64,000 nucleotides of DNA from Diatrype stigma (GCA_022225965.2 JAKJXP020000042.1:62001-126000); one strand, 5' to 3'; positions 35,753 to 47,656 are shown, numbered from the stretch's first letter. Made by a program: numbers and translations. Notes: generated by a model from the letters alone, not told the origin.

Positions 35753-38322
35753 CTACTGTGGTTCGTTCGACGAGAGATTCTGCAGTGCCTCAAAATTGGG
35801 CATCCATTTCGGCGTGGTCTCCTGGTCCTGGTCGATCCAGCTGGCCAGCTCCGTCACAAGGCGCCATACATCGCTGTTGTTCTCACCGTCGCCACCGTGC
35901 GCCTCCTCGTTGTCGCAAGACGACGACGTTCCCGCCGATCCGGTATGATTCATAAAACCCAAGTTCAGGACCCCCATCATCATCGTTTCGTCGCCTGAAG
36001 CGAACTGTCCCACTCGCGGGTCTCCCCCGACGCCACCTACTCCTCGCGCCGACCGCGACTGCTGCTGCTGTTGTTGTGCGTGTGTCTGCTGCGCTACTGC
36101 TACCATCTCGACCAGGCTCGCCTCGCCGCTGCTCCTCCGAAGCTTCTCCATAGCGGCGTCGACCAGGACCTCGAACGCATCGCGGTACTTGCGCACCCAT
36201 GGCGCCCGCTCGCTCATGACGAATAGCACGAGCGAGCACGCTCGCAAGTCGTCGGCCAGCGTGACGGACCACGCGAGGTGCGTCTGCGTCCAAAGCCCGT
36301 AGAGAAGTGTCACGCCTGCCACGAAGATGGTCTGCACGGCGATGAAACTGTGCCCGTAGCTGATGGTCTGGTGCAGCCGCTTGTGCATCTGGCATATATT
36401 ACCCGCCGCGCGCAGGCACAGGACGTAGTACGGGTCTGTCACCGGGAGGATGGTCATAAAGGGTTGAATAAGCATACGGACGGCACGGTGGTATAAGAGA
36501 AGTGGATAGTCGAGGACATGCCCATCGTGAGGTAGTGACTCTGTTGAGGAGAGCTTCCAGGCCTCGAGCTGTTTGTAGATCTTATCGAGCTTGGGGCGCA
36601 GGGCACTTAGAGGCTTATCTGTGCGGTATATTGAGTTATGGATGCGCGCTTCGATGATCCGTAGTCGGAAAAGTAGAATGGCTAACTGGAGGCTGTCATT
36701 TCTCGACGTAGCTTGGCTAGGGCTTCCCTCAGGAGAGCTTGGATGAGCAGAAGACATGGGTATGCTATCGGGAAGCTCGACGTCAATTTGCCTCTCCGAA
36801 ATGCTTAGGGGACGACCGAGAGAAATGGCAATGACAATCTCCAAAGAATACACTGTCCAGAACAGCCTCCGATGCATCTGGATAACATGAGCAGGCAGTC
36901 CTCGCTCGTGGCTCTTCCGGTGTATGCCAAGGTCGATGCAAGTTCGCATAGCTAGCCCGATCATGTACCACAATCCTAGGCCGGATGTGGATCGTAGATG
37001 GTAAACAACGAGCAATGTCATAGCCTCAATATTCTGTACCGTTCTAGGTACTTTCGCTGCCGCCATATGCTGAAGTGCCGTCATGTAGAAACGCTGTAGA
37101 ATAGTTAACATGTCGTTGACTCGTTACTATTGCTCTAAAATTGTGATGAATCCCGTAGGTGCTTATAGCATCAGCTAAAGGACTTAATACATACCTCCGG
37201 TGATACCTCAATGCTCTTGTTAGTCAGCTGTAGCAAGGTAGCCCCTATCGCGAACACCATGTACAGCTTGAATATCCCATATCGCTGCGTCATCGATAAG
37301 CCACTGGACGCCGCCGAGGGTGTTATAGGCGCCCTCTCCTTTTGAAGTCTCCAGATTTCCGTAGGGTCGAGAAAAGGATAGCGGGTATGCAACTGTTGAA
37401 GGTACAGAGTGACGAGCCGAGAACCAAGCTCATCACTTGGCGGCTCCTTGATGCTATACCTTGCCAACTCATCCATACTCATGGCACGGACGCCACGGAG
37501 GGGTCGCCTCACTTCACTCGCACCTGGACTCAAGGCTTCACCCTGAACGCCAGGAATGGCCTTTTTCCACGTTGTTGCCTGAACCATCTCGCCAAGATTC
37601 ATGGCTAGTGACAGGCCAGCCGAAGGCCCTACATATGCCGGTGCCTCAAAGTTGCCCAAAGAGATAATACCGACGATGTCGTTGACGGCATTCGTGTCCT
37701 TACCTGAGCCTCCTATATCACCTCCATGCAATCCTGGGTCCGAAGCTACGGGTGGTTGATTCAGTTCAGAGGGGGTGGCATGGTCACTGCGCTCTGACCC
37801 CTTTGCTGCTAAGAGGTTTTCAAGCTGGGCAACTCGCTCTTCCAAAGCCTTCGTATAACTATGTTTAAGTGATATTGGGTGAGAAGTCTATCTCATGAAT
37901 TGCGGAACGCACAATTGAATATATCAAGGGGACCTTCTGCTTTAGGTAATAGAGTTTGGTTCACATACGCGGCTGTAGGAGTCCTGTTCACTATATCAAC
38001 CTTGTCGCACTCTACCCCAGCCCGTAAGCAGTTGGAACAGGTTGGCCGTCGCTCATCACACTGTTGTATGTCTCAGCTATGTGGATTTTGGAAATTCGAC
38101 CTCATTTTGGTGCAATATGATTTCCCGTGAAAGAATAGAGAAGACTATCAACGACAAGAGAATCTGCTATGCTTATAACAGCTAACTAACCTTCTGTTTA
38201 CGATTCTTGCATCTTGTACATGCGGTTCGGCTTCTTTTCCTCAAACCTGAAGCCGTGGCTGGAGATCCTTGATGTGGATTGCTGCCGATGCTAAGTGGTG
38301 TTGACGGGTCGGATGCCGACAT
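35753..38322 (-). CDS. Zn2Cys6 transcription factor with fungal TF domain
   Basis: Four exons, 38322-38191, 38060-37969, 37858-37195 and 37093-35753, close to 742 residues. The binuclear zinc cluster is Cys35, 38, 45, 52, 55 and 62 (CX2CX6CX6CX2CX6C), split by intron 1 after the basic loop KNRKQK, a common intron site in this family. A heptad-like stretch YTKALEERVAQLENLLA (about residues 75-91) is the dimerisation coiled coil. The middle homology domain spans about 240-560 (TRYPFLDPTEIW, later RRLFWTVYSLE). The C-terminus contains a Gln run and an acidic tail. It sits inside the transporter/hydrolase cluster and is the natural candidate to bind the shared TCGGA palindromes. Nuclear. The start at 38322 is preferred because upstream in-frame codons have no TF-like features. 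Confidence 0.9.
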
Positions 38323-38666
38323 GATTGTGCCGAAGGATGATGTAGTAAATGTTACATCACCGAAAGACAGGTCGCAGCTGGCGACCCCTATGTAAAGAAA
38401 ATGGACTACGCTAGGTTCGTCTTTAACCATCGATGACCCCGCTGCGATGTCGCAAGTTCGCTTATCTCTCCAGATCACGACGCTGTGTGCGTGCATTGGC
38501 TGTCTAGGCGATAACATGGTTCTTCTTACATAGTGGAGAAAAGGGGCCATTATAGAAGCTCGTTGTCATGATAGTCACCCGAGAGGCGTGTCAACAAACA
38601 GGGACATAATCTTCACAAATGAAGGGCTACAGTTTCATGTCTCAAATCTCAAGCTTAATGTTGGTT
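38323..38666. other. Spacer between regulator and deacetylase-family gene
   Basis: Contains the regulator's promoter and the 3' end of the CE4-family gene. GTCGG-ATG-CCGAC at 38308-38320, overlapping the regulator's first codons, is the nearest match to the cluster palindromes. No gene is supported in the spacer. Confidence 0.4.
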
Positions 38667-39845
38667 CTAATTAGAAACTGCCAATGCCGCAGGTTGCCAA
38701 GCACCGTTAGGCTTGTAGGGGAACTCATTCCTCATATGTTTCGCGATGTCTCGTCTAGTAGTGACCCAGACGCCAGGTTTACCAGATATATACTGCATGA
38801 ACTTACGCAGACCCTCCGACCGCCCGGGCTTTCCGATAATGCGTGTGTGCATTGGGATGTTCATGATCTTGCCCCCCTCGCGGTACAAGCAGTCAAAGGT
38901 GTTCTTTAGGTACTGCTCATACGTCTCACCCACCGAGCTCCCAAACCCTGGCGACATGTGGAACTTGCCGTCGTTGCAGTCGTAGTTGTAAGGGATCATA
39001 AGGATCCCCTCACGCTTGTCCTCGGGCAACTCCTTCTCCTGTGGAAGGTCGAGCCAGTATGGGACGTCATCATTGTAGCACTCGGACGACCACAGGAACT
39101 CGGCGTTCACACTCTTCCATACCTCTGGGAAGATCGCCCTGGTATTAGGAGTTCCGCGGCCATAATAGACACCCACCGGCGTCTCCCCCGACACTTCCTT
39201 GAGGATCAAGATGTTCTGTTTGATGTACTCCTTCTCCTCCTCCAGTGAATAATCCCAAATGTCGAGCCACCGCAATCCGTGGCAAGCGATCTCATGCCCG
39301 TCACGGACCAAGGCTTTAGCGTACTTGGGGTTTCGCTTCAGTGCATAAGCCACTGCGTATGTGGTAAAGTTCCACCCGAACTCCTTGAACAAGCGCAGAA
39401 TCCTCCATGACGCAGCGCGGCTGCCATACTCGAAATCCTGCTCGCCGTTGACGTGCCGGCCCTCTTTGTAGCCACCCGATGCGCCTTTCTCCCATAGATA
39501 TGGCTCAGAGAATGGGTCGCCGTCTAGGACGTTGCGCTCACCGCCCTCTCTATATATGGTCAGTTATTTCTGAACCTTCCCCCCTTTTTTCATATAGGCA
39601 GGGGTGAGGTGGTGGAAAAGTGGATACATACTCATAGTTAAGTACGAATGACACTGCAATTCTAGCGCCGTCGGGCCATTGCGGATCGAAGCCTTCCTCT
39701 CCGAAGCCTTCATATCGCCAATTGCATTGGTCAACACGTGTTTATCATTGGAATTTCAAAAGGGAGACGAGGCAAAGCGTAAGAGGGAGAGGCACACACC
39801 TTCGAAGTCGCGGGGAAATTGCAGTGACTCTTCAGTATGAACCAT
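38667..39845 (-). CDS. Polysaccharide-deacetylase-family hydrolase, PuuE/allantoinase-like
   Basis: Three exons, 39845-39800, 39707-39632 and 39549-38667, close to 334 residues. The N-terminus shows RDFEGFGEEGFDPQWPDGAR and IAVSFVLNYEEGGER, the CE4/NodB-fold opening found in the PuuE branch. DGHEIACHGLRWLDIW (about residues 157-172) is the conserved His motif region. The close likeness to PuuE (cofactor-independent allantoinase) and to fungal proteins labelled chitin deacetylase leaves the substrate open: allantoin, another cyclic imide or a GlcNAc polymer. No signal peptide, so a cytosolic small-molecule role is more likely than wall chitin. It is divergent from the amidase with a shared 713-bp promoter carrying regulator-like palindromes. 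Confidence 0.88.
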
Positions 39846-39996
39846 GTTGTATGCTGAACATCAGTATCATAGTCTTATGTTTGCTAGAGTCATGCGCTCC
39901 CGCTATTCAAACCTACGAGCTTTTATACGACTGCCTATACCTTCGCCGCAAGTGATCCTACAAAAATAAGACGAGTGGGGAAGATCGTCCTTATCA

Positions 39997-40011
39997 TCGG
40001 AGGGGTTCCGA
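39997..40011. promoter_or_regulatory. Palindrome TCGGA-N5-TCCGA
   Basis: Perfect 5-bp inverted repeat with spacer GGGGT, 152 bp upstream of the CE4-like start. Inverted CGG triplets are the standard target of dimeric Zn2Cys6 factors; the purine regulator UaY of Aspergillus recognises the related TCGG-N6-CCGA. The same palindrome with the same spacer length recurs at 44694-44708. Confidence 0.55.
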
Positions 40012-40033
40012 CTTGGCGCTGTATAGCCGTTCC

Positions 40034-40045
40034 TCGGACCTCCGA
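40034..40045. promoter_or_regulatory. Palindrome TCGGA-N2-TCCGA
   Basis: Perfect inverted repeat with spacer CC, 22 bp downstream of the N5 palindrome. Its twin with spacer CA is at 44761-44772. It overlaps a CGATAA GATA-type site. Confidence 0.55.
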
Positions 40046-40124
40046 TAACTATTGAATCTCAGGAGATAACGGCGATCAGGGGTGCGAGCCGAAAAGGATG
40101 GGGTGGGGAATATCATTCTGATTA

Positions 40125-40140
40125 TCGGAAAGGGGTCCGT
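40125..40140. promoter_or_regulatory. Imperfect palindrome TCGGA-N6-TCCGT
   Basis: Near-match to the neighbouring palindromes with one mismatch in the right arm and spacer AAGGGG. Its flanks resemble those of the 39997 site, suggesting a diverged local duplication. Confidence 0.35.
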
Positions 40141-40558
40141 CCCATCAGTTCCCAGGTCTCTGATAGATCGGAGATCTTACCCCATAGTTAGCTTACAGAC
40201 AGGCCCGGTCTTTTCCAACGTGGCATTGAACGATAGCTACGACCGTGGTGTAAGCCTAGACCAGCTCCGATTTTCCTATTTCGCAGACTCATGCCGACTT
40301 CATACTGCTAAAACTGTGGTTGATGGCGCAACTGCCACTAGGGCCAGATATATCTAGGTAGGAAACTGGTTGCCATCTTGACCTAAATACGTGCATTCTG
40401 TCCTCATATTCGTAGGGGGTCGTAGAATACTTGTAGCCGGCTCGACAACCAAATCCGTATATACTAGCATGCGAGTTTGGTCGACTCAACACATATGATA
40501 CAAGGAGCGCAGGATCCCGGACTCGTCTTAGTTGCATTCTCCGAACGTCCTGGTCGCC

Positions 40559-42252
40559 ATGGCACCTATCACAGAGGAAAGTGTCGTCCAAGCGGCTAGA
40601 GCATTTGGTTTTACCGTGCCAGAAGCAGATGTCGGTGATTACAAGCAGTTGCTAGAGCGCACCAAGACAACATTCGACACAATTATGGATATGGAAGGTC
40701 TGTAGCTTTTGCTTTATGGATCAGAATAGTTCACAATGCTAACCCCGCACCAGACTATCAACCCAAGCCTGATTTTGAAGCAACCCCTAGAACAGATATT
40801 CACTTTCCACGAGGCAGTGAAAACCCGCTTCACGGATGGGCATGGAGATGTCGCTGCGAGCACAAGGATCCGCCTTCCCATATGTTGCAGGGCAAAACCT
40901 TATGCCTCAAAGACAACATTGCCATGGCCGAAGTGCCGTGCCTCCTAGGGACAGCCAGCTTCACGGGGTGGGTTCCGAAGACAGACGCCACGGTGGTCAG
41001 CAGGATCCTGAACAACGGTGGCATAATTGCCGGCAAGGCAGTCTGCGAGAACCTCTCTCGTGGGGCCGCCAGTAGCACCGCCGCCACGGGGCCGATCGAC
41101 AACCCCTATGCCAAGAGATATTGCGCTGGGGGCAGTAGCTCCGGGACCGCAGCGCTGGTAGCGAGCGGGGCCGTCGATATGGGCATTGGCTGCGACCAGG
41201 GTGGAAGTATTAGGATACCTGCCTCGCTTTGCGGGTTGTATGGCTTCAAGGCTACGACGGGCCTTGTGCCGTACACAGGTATCGCGAGCAATGATGCCGC
41301 GGTGGACTACGTCGGCCCTATGACAAGGACGTGCATGGATTGTGCCACTCTTCTGGAGGCCATTGCGGGGGTCGATGGCCTTGACGATCGACAGGTCGCC
41401 GGTGTACCGTTCCCCGGAGACGTGCCGCGTTACAGGGAAATTCTGCAGAAAACCAAGCAGCAAGGTGTTAAAGGGATGAAGATCGGGATCCTCAAAGAGG
41501 GTGTCGCTTCACCTTTGCTAGACCCGGAGGTCGACAAGAAGTTCCGGGCCGCCGTCGCTGGGTTCGAGAATCTAGGGGCGACTGTGGTTGAGATCAGTGT
41601 TCCAATGCACGGACTTGGACGAAGTATCTACTCGACTATGAGTAAGATGGGAAACCATATGGGCATGCTTGGGAGGGCAACGGGACGGAGGCAGGTTATG
41701 TTGACAGACTTGTTCGAGAAAAAGGGGTTGCCATATACACAAGACGCACTTGAGAAGGTTCCGTCATGCCCCCTTCCCCCCATCTGTTAGGGGCTCCCCA
41801 CTTATCCAGATTCTAACATGTCTTTATAGATGAACACAGTCAGCAAAGAAGGGCTCATAGCGGGAGAGTACGGATGGACGCATTATCCGCTTGCGTATTC
41901 GAAGGCTGTGAACCTCAACCGCAAACTCAAAGATGAGTACAATGCGGCCCTGGAAGTAGTGGACCTCCTCGTAATGCCGACGACAGTTGCGCCGAGTAAC
42001 CCCCATCCAGGGGATGATGCGACCCCCTTGGAACAGATCAGTGCATCGGCCGGAAAGCTGGAGAACACCTCGCAATTCAACGGAACGGGCCATCCGGCCT
42101 TGGCCATGCCAATAGGATTTGTCCCTGCGAAGGCGGACTCCAGCATCAAGCTGCCGGCGAGTATGCAGATTGCCGGGAAATTCTGGGATGAGGCCAAGAT
42201 ACTCCAGGCCGCCTATGAATGGGAAAATGCACATGACTGGAAAACATTCTGA
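40559..42252 (+). CDS. Amidase-signature enzyme
   Basis: Three exons, 40559-40697, 40754-41757 and 41830-42252, close to 521 residues. The amidase-signature triad is visible: Lys99 (CLKDN), Ser174 in CAGGSSSGTAA and nucleophile Ser198 in DQGGSIRIPA, aligning with Lys142/Ser217/Ser241 of FAAH. FKATTGLVPYTGI and the C-terminal FNGTGHPALAMPIG also fit. The family hydrolyses linear amides to acid plus ammonia, cytosolic here since no signal or anchor is seen. Intron 2 begins with an unusual GTTCCG donor. It could take the open-chain amide or carbamoyl product of the CE4-like enzyme next door, but that is inference. Confidence 0.92.
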
Positions 42253-42437
42253 TAAAATAGTCCTTATATAGATGCGAATAATGATACCAGTTCTTCTGGT
42301 GTCTTGTACATTGGCGTCTATGTCTGTCTATAGATATAACCGCTTCGAATACCGTTGATCCTGATAATGCATAACTCTACTTGAGCTTTTAATTCGATCA
42401 TCCCCTGGTGCTTTCATATCTCGACCCGAGGCTCTAT

Positions 42438-44422
42438 CTACCCACTTTGCCCCTTTTCACAGTCACGTTGTAATGGTTCCTGGGGCTGGACCCTCGCCCC
42501 CGCCTCCAATTTCTCTTCTGGGGGTTCATATAAGCTCTGCGAACCTGATATTGTTCTCCCATCCCTCAAGGATGTGACCATGGCAGCATTCTGTTGGTCG
42601 GTCTTCTGCCCGTAGTCCTCGTTCGGTGGCTCTAATCCACGGTCCCTGATGAGAAGACATCCAATGAAACAAATCCCAATAATCGGGATCTGGAGGATGA
42701 ACACGGCCCTGCTAGCGGCCATGTATGCGTTCAGGATGGATGATGCATCCGTAACATTGTTAAGGTCCGGAATGGCATAAGTGTTATCAGCGAGGTAGGA
42801 GTACTGGGGAGGCAGCTCCACCCTGAGCGTCGCTTGCAGGACCGCAGCTGAAACGGCAAGTCCGCATGCCCCGCCAGCACAGCGGAAGAAGTTCCTGTTG
42901 GAAATAATCACTGCCCGGCGAGATTTGATGGAATGCGCCTGCAGGGCGACAAGTATGGGCTGAAAGGTACAGCCCACCCCTATCCCGATGACCATGAGCG
43001 GGAGAACTATGAAGCCCGCACTGGTGGAGCGATCAAAGGTAAGGGAAAGACCGCAACCCCTAATTATGTCCAAAGCATGATGACTCAGGTCAGATCTTTG
43101 GTAATGGCTAAGGGCAAGAAGGGGACAGAAAAATAGAAATTAGACTCACAGCGTCCACATGCCAAACCCAAACCAGATGACCTCGCCGTATCGTTTCATA
43201 CGGGAGATATACTGACCGGACAGAATGGATGATATGGCCTGCATACCGACAACGGCTATAGAGATAACAGCGGACGTGAGCGGCGGGTAGCGGTGTGCAT
43301 TCTGAAGGTACATTGGTAGATAGTAGAGGTAGGCTTGATAGACAGCACCAAACAAGAAGTTCTGAGCGAGCATAACATTGACAGCCCGGCTGCTAAATAT
43401 GGAGACTTGAACCGTAGATTAGCTGGGCCCCTTTCTCTCTTCACCCCTTCAATCCACTAATATGGGGGGAGATCATGACTAACGCGGCATCATCGGTAGT
43501 TTCGCAACTTTCCATTCGATGAAGATAAACGATACGAGAGCACAGCCGCCGATAGCAAGCATGCTAATCACCATGGGTGACTTCCATGAAAAGTATGCGC
43601 CACCTACTCATAGCTATTAACATTAGGTCTAGTTTAAACGGTGCACAGAGGACAGGATGAAAAGGAGACTATCCCATATTGACAGCGGGTCATCATACCG
43701 CCAGATATAGGAATCAACAGGAACGTTATCGCCACAGAAGACGCAAACCATCCCAAGTGATCGATCTTCCGAAGGTTGGCCCGAAGCTGCCCGCTAGGGG
43801 GCTTCGACGGCAGGAGGAAGAACGAGACAGCCCCGGAAATCGCGCCAAGGGGCGTGAGCATGTAGAAGAACGCTCTCCAAGACTGGACCTTCTCGATGAA
43901 CACTGCTGCTAGGAACGGGCCGAGGACGTTTCCCAGTCCTACCATGGCGCCAATTATGCCCTGGTACTTGCCGCGCTGCTCGAGCGTGACGATGTCGGAC
44001 ACTATGATCATAGAGAGGCTCGTCACACCGCCGCCCCCGACGCCAGCCAAGCCGCGAAATGCATAGAACGCCGCTGCGTTGTTGACCAGTCCACACAGTA
44101 GGTCAGCAGCCACAAGAAACCCGATTGCAGCGAGGTAGATCGCTTTGCGGCCAAAGATGTCGGAAAGGCGGCCGTAGAGCATCTGGAACACGGTGTTGGC
44201 GATTAGCGAGGACGTGCCCGCCCATGATATGGTGTCCTCGGCGTGTATCTCGGCCGCAATGGTGGGAAGGGCGACACTGATGCCATTCTGGTCTATAAAG
44301 GTAATCAACAGCGTTAGCGAAAGGGTGGCGAACACCGCTATGAGTTTTCCACGAGGCAGAAGGTTCGTCTGGTCATGGAGAGCCCGCTCCGCGGTGCTCG
44401 GCTGTTGATGCGCTTTTCCCAT
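42438..44422 (-). CDS. MFS transporter, DHA2 (14-span) type
   Basis: Four exons, 44422-43699, 43606-43484, 43405-43150 and 43059-42438, close to 574 residues. ITFIDQNGISVALPTIAAE is the span 1 signature, and GRLSDIFGRKA the loop 2-3 motif A. GAMVGLGNVLGPFLAA is the antiporter motif C of drug:H+ efflux pumps, and QPILVALQAHS and ISNRNFFRCAGGACGLA are typical late spans of the DHA2 group. Fourteen spans fit the length. The ATG at 44422 is chosen because codons upstream to 44467 begin only with GTG; an acceptor-like CCCAG at 44468-44472 suggests a 5'-leader intron. It may export a pathway product or a toxic analogue, sharing its promoter with the permease. Confidence 0.9.
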
Positions 44423-44693
44423 AGGATTCGACTCGATCTGAGGCTCATAGGTAAGATGATGAGACACCTGGGCTTAGAGTAGAGCATAGGTTCAATTCCC
44501 TTCCATTTGAACTTACAAAGAAGCCCTTATTAGGCGTTGATCTGATTTTTATTCATTTTGTGTCATCATTGAGCCCCGTTAGCCTGTTTATCCCATATTC
44601 AATACGGCGACGTTGCAGCTATGCATCCTTTGAGCTCCATTTCTTCTCTAGTATCCTATTGCACAAAAGTTCGCATCGGGCTGCATCGGGATG

Positions 44694-44708
44694 TCGGATG
44701 TCTTCCGA
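44694..44708. promoter_or_regulatory. Palindrome TCGGA-N5-TCCGA
   Basis: Perfect inverted repeat with spacer TGTCT, identical in arms and spacing to 39997-40011. It lies 272 bp upstream of the DHA2 start and 444 bp upstream of the permease start. Confidence 0.55.
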
Positions 44709-44760
44709 GCGGGGCCCCCGGCATGCTTCCCGCCCCGCCGAATTATGAAGCAGCATTGAT

Positions 44761-44772
44761 TCGGACATCCGA
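44761..44772. promoter_or_regulatory. Palindrome TCGGA-N2-TCCGA
   Basis: Perfect inverted repeat with spacer CA, matching 40034-40045. The N5 and N2 forms thus occur as a pair in both divergent promoters of the cluster. Confidence 0.55.
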
Positions 44773-45151
44773 TCTAGCACTAACGGGATTGAATAGTCCT
44801 AGCCACTCATATATCGTGGGTCTCCTGATAAGGAGCCAGCCAACGTTGCTCATGAGTTCTGTCAACTGGAGGTCGAGAACAGATGAGATAAGACATGAGA
44901 TACGACATAGATATCGGCTCGTGCCACCGTTCGCAGAAATGCGACTACGGCAGCAGAGGATGGGTTTACTTATAACGAAGGCGAGGCAAGACCATTGGGT
45001 TCGTATGATGACTGATATTCCGATCGAACTGAAGGCGTTATAGGGAATACAGACAATAGAAACCCACCCGCTGTCTGATAGTTATTCGCTAGAACTCTCT
45101 ACCAGAGGACCAGAGGTTTAGAGATAGAAGGGACAGCAATCCACTTCCACG

Positions 45152-47247
45152 ATGGCCTCTTTTCTGCGCTCCGCCACGGCACTCAAGCAGCGGACCAAAA
45201 AGGCGTTCACCTCCAGAGAGAGCTTCAAGCAATTCATTCGAACTAAGGAGCAAGGCGCCTACTTCAACGAGGATCTGCTACCGTCGCCACCATGTAAGCA
45301 ACGCTCTCATTGAAGCCCGGACCGCTCGCATATGGATACGTCTACTAAGTCTTCTAATATAATAGCTCATCGGACTTGGACGGCACTCCATTTCTTCGCC
45401 TACTACTTGACGCAGACTTTCTCTCCCAGCTCGTACAACCTCGGTGCGACTCTTGTGTCGATTGGATTGGTATGAGCGACCCCCTTTAATACACCGATTT
45501 AGGAGATGCTAGGAGCTGTAGGAATTTGGGGGTTCTGGAACAAGATTGGTTAATGCTCATTGGAACAGACGTGGTGGCATGGCATCATCGCCGCTGCCAT
45601 AGGTTCGTTGGTCCTCAGCATCATCGTGGTTCTCAACTCGCGCGGCGCGACCCGGTACCATGTCGGGTTTCCCGTTTACGTCCGCGCTTCTGCCGGCGTA
45701 GTAGGCTCTCGCTTGTTCATCGTCGTGCGCGCTTGCGTCGCCATCATCTACTTCGCCACGCAGTCCTACTACGGGGGCCGTATCACGTCTATCGCTCTGC
45801 GTGCGATTTTCGGCTCGGCGTGGGAGAGGATCCCCAACACGCTTCCGGCGAGCGCCGGTATCACATCGGCGAACCTGCTGGGCTTCTTCATCTTCTGGAT
45901 CGTCCAGTTCCCTTTCATGTTCGTCCACCCCGTCGTCATCAGGAACCTCTTCGTCATGAAATCCGTGGTCACGACCGCGGGCTTTCTAGGCGTCTTCGGA
46001 TGGGCCATTAGTACCAACGGTGGTAGTTTGGGCGACTTCAACTTCGGCACCCAGCCTCTCAGTGGCGCCGCCCTTGTCTGGCCCATGATCCAGGCCATCA
46101 ATTCCGTCATGGCCACCCTCTGCCCCCTTCTCATCAATCAGCCCGACATTGCTAGGTACGCCAAACGTACCTCCCAAGCCACATGGTCCCAAGGTACCGG
46201 TATCCTCATCAGCAAGGTGCTCGTGATGTTCATCAGCTGCGCGACCACAAGTGCCTCGGCGAACTTCCTCGGAAAGGCCTACTGGAACGTGTGGGATCTT
46301 TACGATGCCATTCTGACTGCGTATTGGGGACCGGCCGCTCGAGCAGGCATCTTCTTCGCCTCATCCGTAAGTAGAAAGATATCTACAATGTTCGACTTGG
46401 GCTCGTATCTGACCATGAACCTCACGATCTAGGGTATGATCATAGCAGTCATTGCTACCAACGTGGGCTCAAACTCCATTCCGGTTGGCGCCGACATCAG
46501 TGGACTTCTTCCAAGATACCTTAATATCGTCCGAGGCCAAGTCTTCTGCGCTTTAATGGCACCGTTATGTGTTCCTTGGAAGATGATTGCGACCGCGAAG
46601 ACGTTCTTGACGTTCTTGAGCTCCTACACGGTCTTCCTCATGCCCATCTGTGGTGTAAGTTACTGTACCCCCACCACCTCACACCCTGGCTTACGTTCGC
46701 TCTCTCCGTTGTTGATGTAATCCGGTTAACATGAATTCTTGGATTTTGATAGGTTATGGTCGTTGACTACTGGATTATTCGCCGCGGCAACTTGCATGTT
46801 CCGAGTCTATACGTCGTGGCTGAAGGGGCTCCATACACATATTATCACGGTTGGAATGTCCGAGCTGTGGCGGCGTGGGTGGCGGGTGTAGCATTCACGG
46901 TCCATGGCCTTGCCGATTCTCTTCATCCCGGTTCTGTGAGCTCTGCCAGCAGTAATATGTATAAGCTCGGCTTCCTGCTCTCGTTCTTCATGGGCTGCGC
47001 CGTCTATTACGTACTCTGCCTCGTCTGGCCGCCACCCGTATACCCATCACCAACCAGCACACACTCGCAAGGCTCTATGAAGTTTGAGTTCATGGCCTCT
47101 TCGGAGGGCTTCTTCCTTGACGAGACAGTCGATAGCATTCGGGGTGTGCTGTCTGGAGTCCCTGAGAGTGATTCTTATACGGCTTCAGCTACTTTTGATG
47201 CCAAGGGTGAGACAAAGGAGGTTTCCAGGGAGACGTATAGTGTTTAG
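45152..47247 (+). CDS. NCS1 nucleobase/allantoin-type permease
   Basis: Five exons, 45152-45293, 45366-45469, 45569-46366, 46433-46654 and 46753-47247, close to 586 residues. NEDLLPSPPSHRTW before span 1, then YNLGATLVSIGLTWW and HVGFPVYVRASAGVVGS, are characteristic of the Fur-type NCS1 proton symporters (uracil, allantoin, uridine, purines). QSYYGGRI and NQPDIARYAKR, plus VDYWIIRRG near the end, follow. About twelve spans are expected, with both termini cytosolic. The acidic C-terminal tail (about 90 residues) fits endocytic regulation known in Aspergillus Fur proteins. Plasma-membrane uptake of a nucleobase-like or hydantoin-like nitrogen source is likely; exact substrate not decidable. 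Confidence 0.92.
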
Positions 47248-47656
47248 ATTGCAGGACCAAAAATAATTAATACGATAGATTTGATGTATGCGTGTTGTGT
47301 GTGTGTATAAAAATAGCTTGGGTGCCATTTCTGCTAATCTCATCTCCTGGCGCAGGTTTCAAGCTATGAACTTCTCCAGGTGGGGCTTTTAACCCCGCCC
47401 CCGCCCCCCGCCCCCTATTTGTAGTAGGTCGTGATTATAGTCACCCTTATCGTAACAGAACTACGAAGCATCGGACTATGAGGTTTACCACGCGCCACTT
47501 TGCTACTATCGTGACTGTTCCTAAGTACGTTGGATGTTTAATTCTGAAAATCTTTGGTCCAGACACATGTTCTAATTGATCGTACATTCTTGCTGAGTGT
47601 TACGACACCATTCCGCAATGGTCGATGATCATCGCCCAAGTTTCGCAGTGCCATAT
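47248..47656. other. Intergenic between convergent genes
   Basis: 3' flanks of the permease and the amidohydrolase remnant, with a CCCCGCCCCC run at about 47393-47413. No gene is supported. Confidence 0.45.

Larger units (their letters stand above)
39846..40558. promoter_or_regulatory. Divergent promoter of CE4-like and amidase genes
   Basis: This 713-bp region separates two outward-facing genes. It contains TCGGA-N5-TCCGA, TCGGA-N2-TCCGA, a weaker third site, and two HGATAR sequences (CGATAA 40043-40048 and AGATAA 40064-40069) that would suit a GATA-type nitrogen regulator such as AreA/Nit2. No gene is supported inside it. Confidence 0.6.
44423..45151. promoter_or_regulatory. Divergent promoter of DHA2 transporter and NCS1 permease
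   Basis: This 729-bp region between outward-facing transporter genes carries the two TCGGA palindromes, GCATCGGG twice in near-tandem (44673-44680 and 44683-44690) and AGATAAG (44886-44892), a GATA-factor site. A 140-codon frame crosses it but has no protein-like features. Confidence 0.6.

Noticed and set aside
44489..44500. T-arm-like GGTTCAATTCCC
   Set aside because: No acceptor stem, anticodon arm or pairing around it; lies in a probable 5'-leader intron.
44621..45043. 140-codon plus-strand frame in the DHA2/NCS1 promoter
   Set aside because: No motif, no start context, and it overlaps the palindromes and GATA site; a chance frame.
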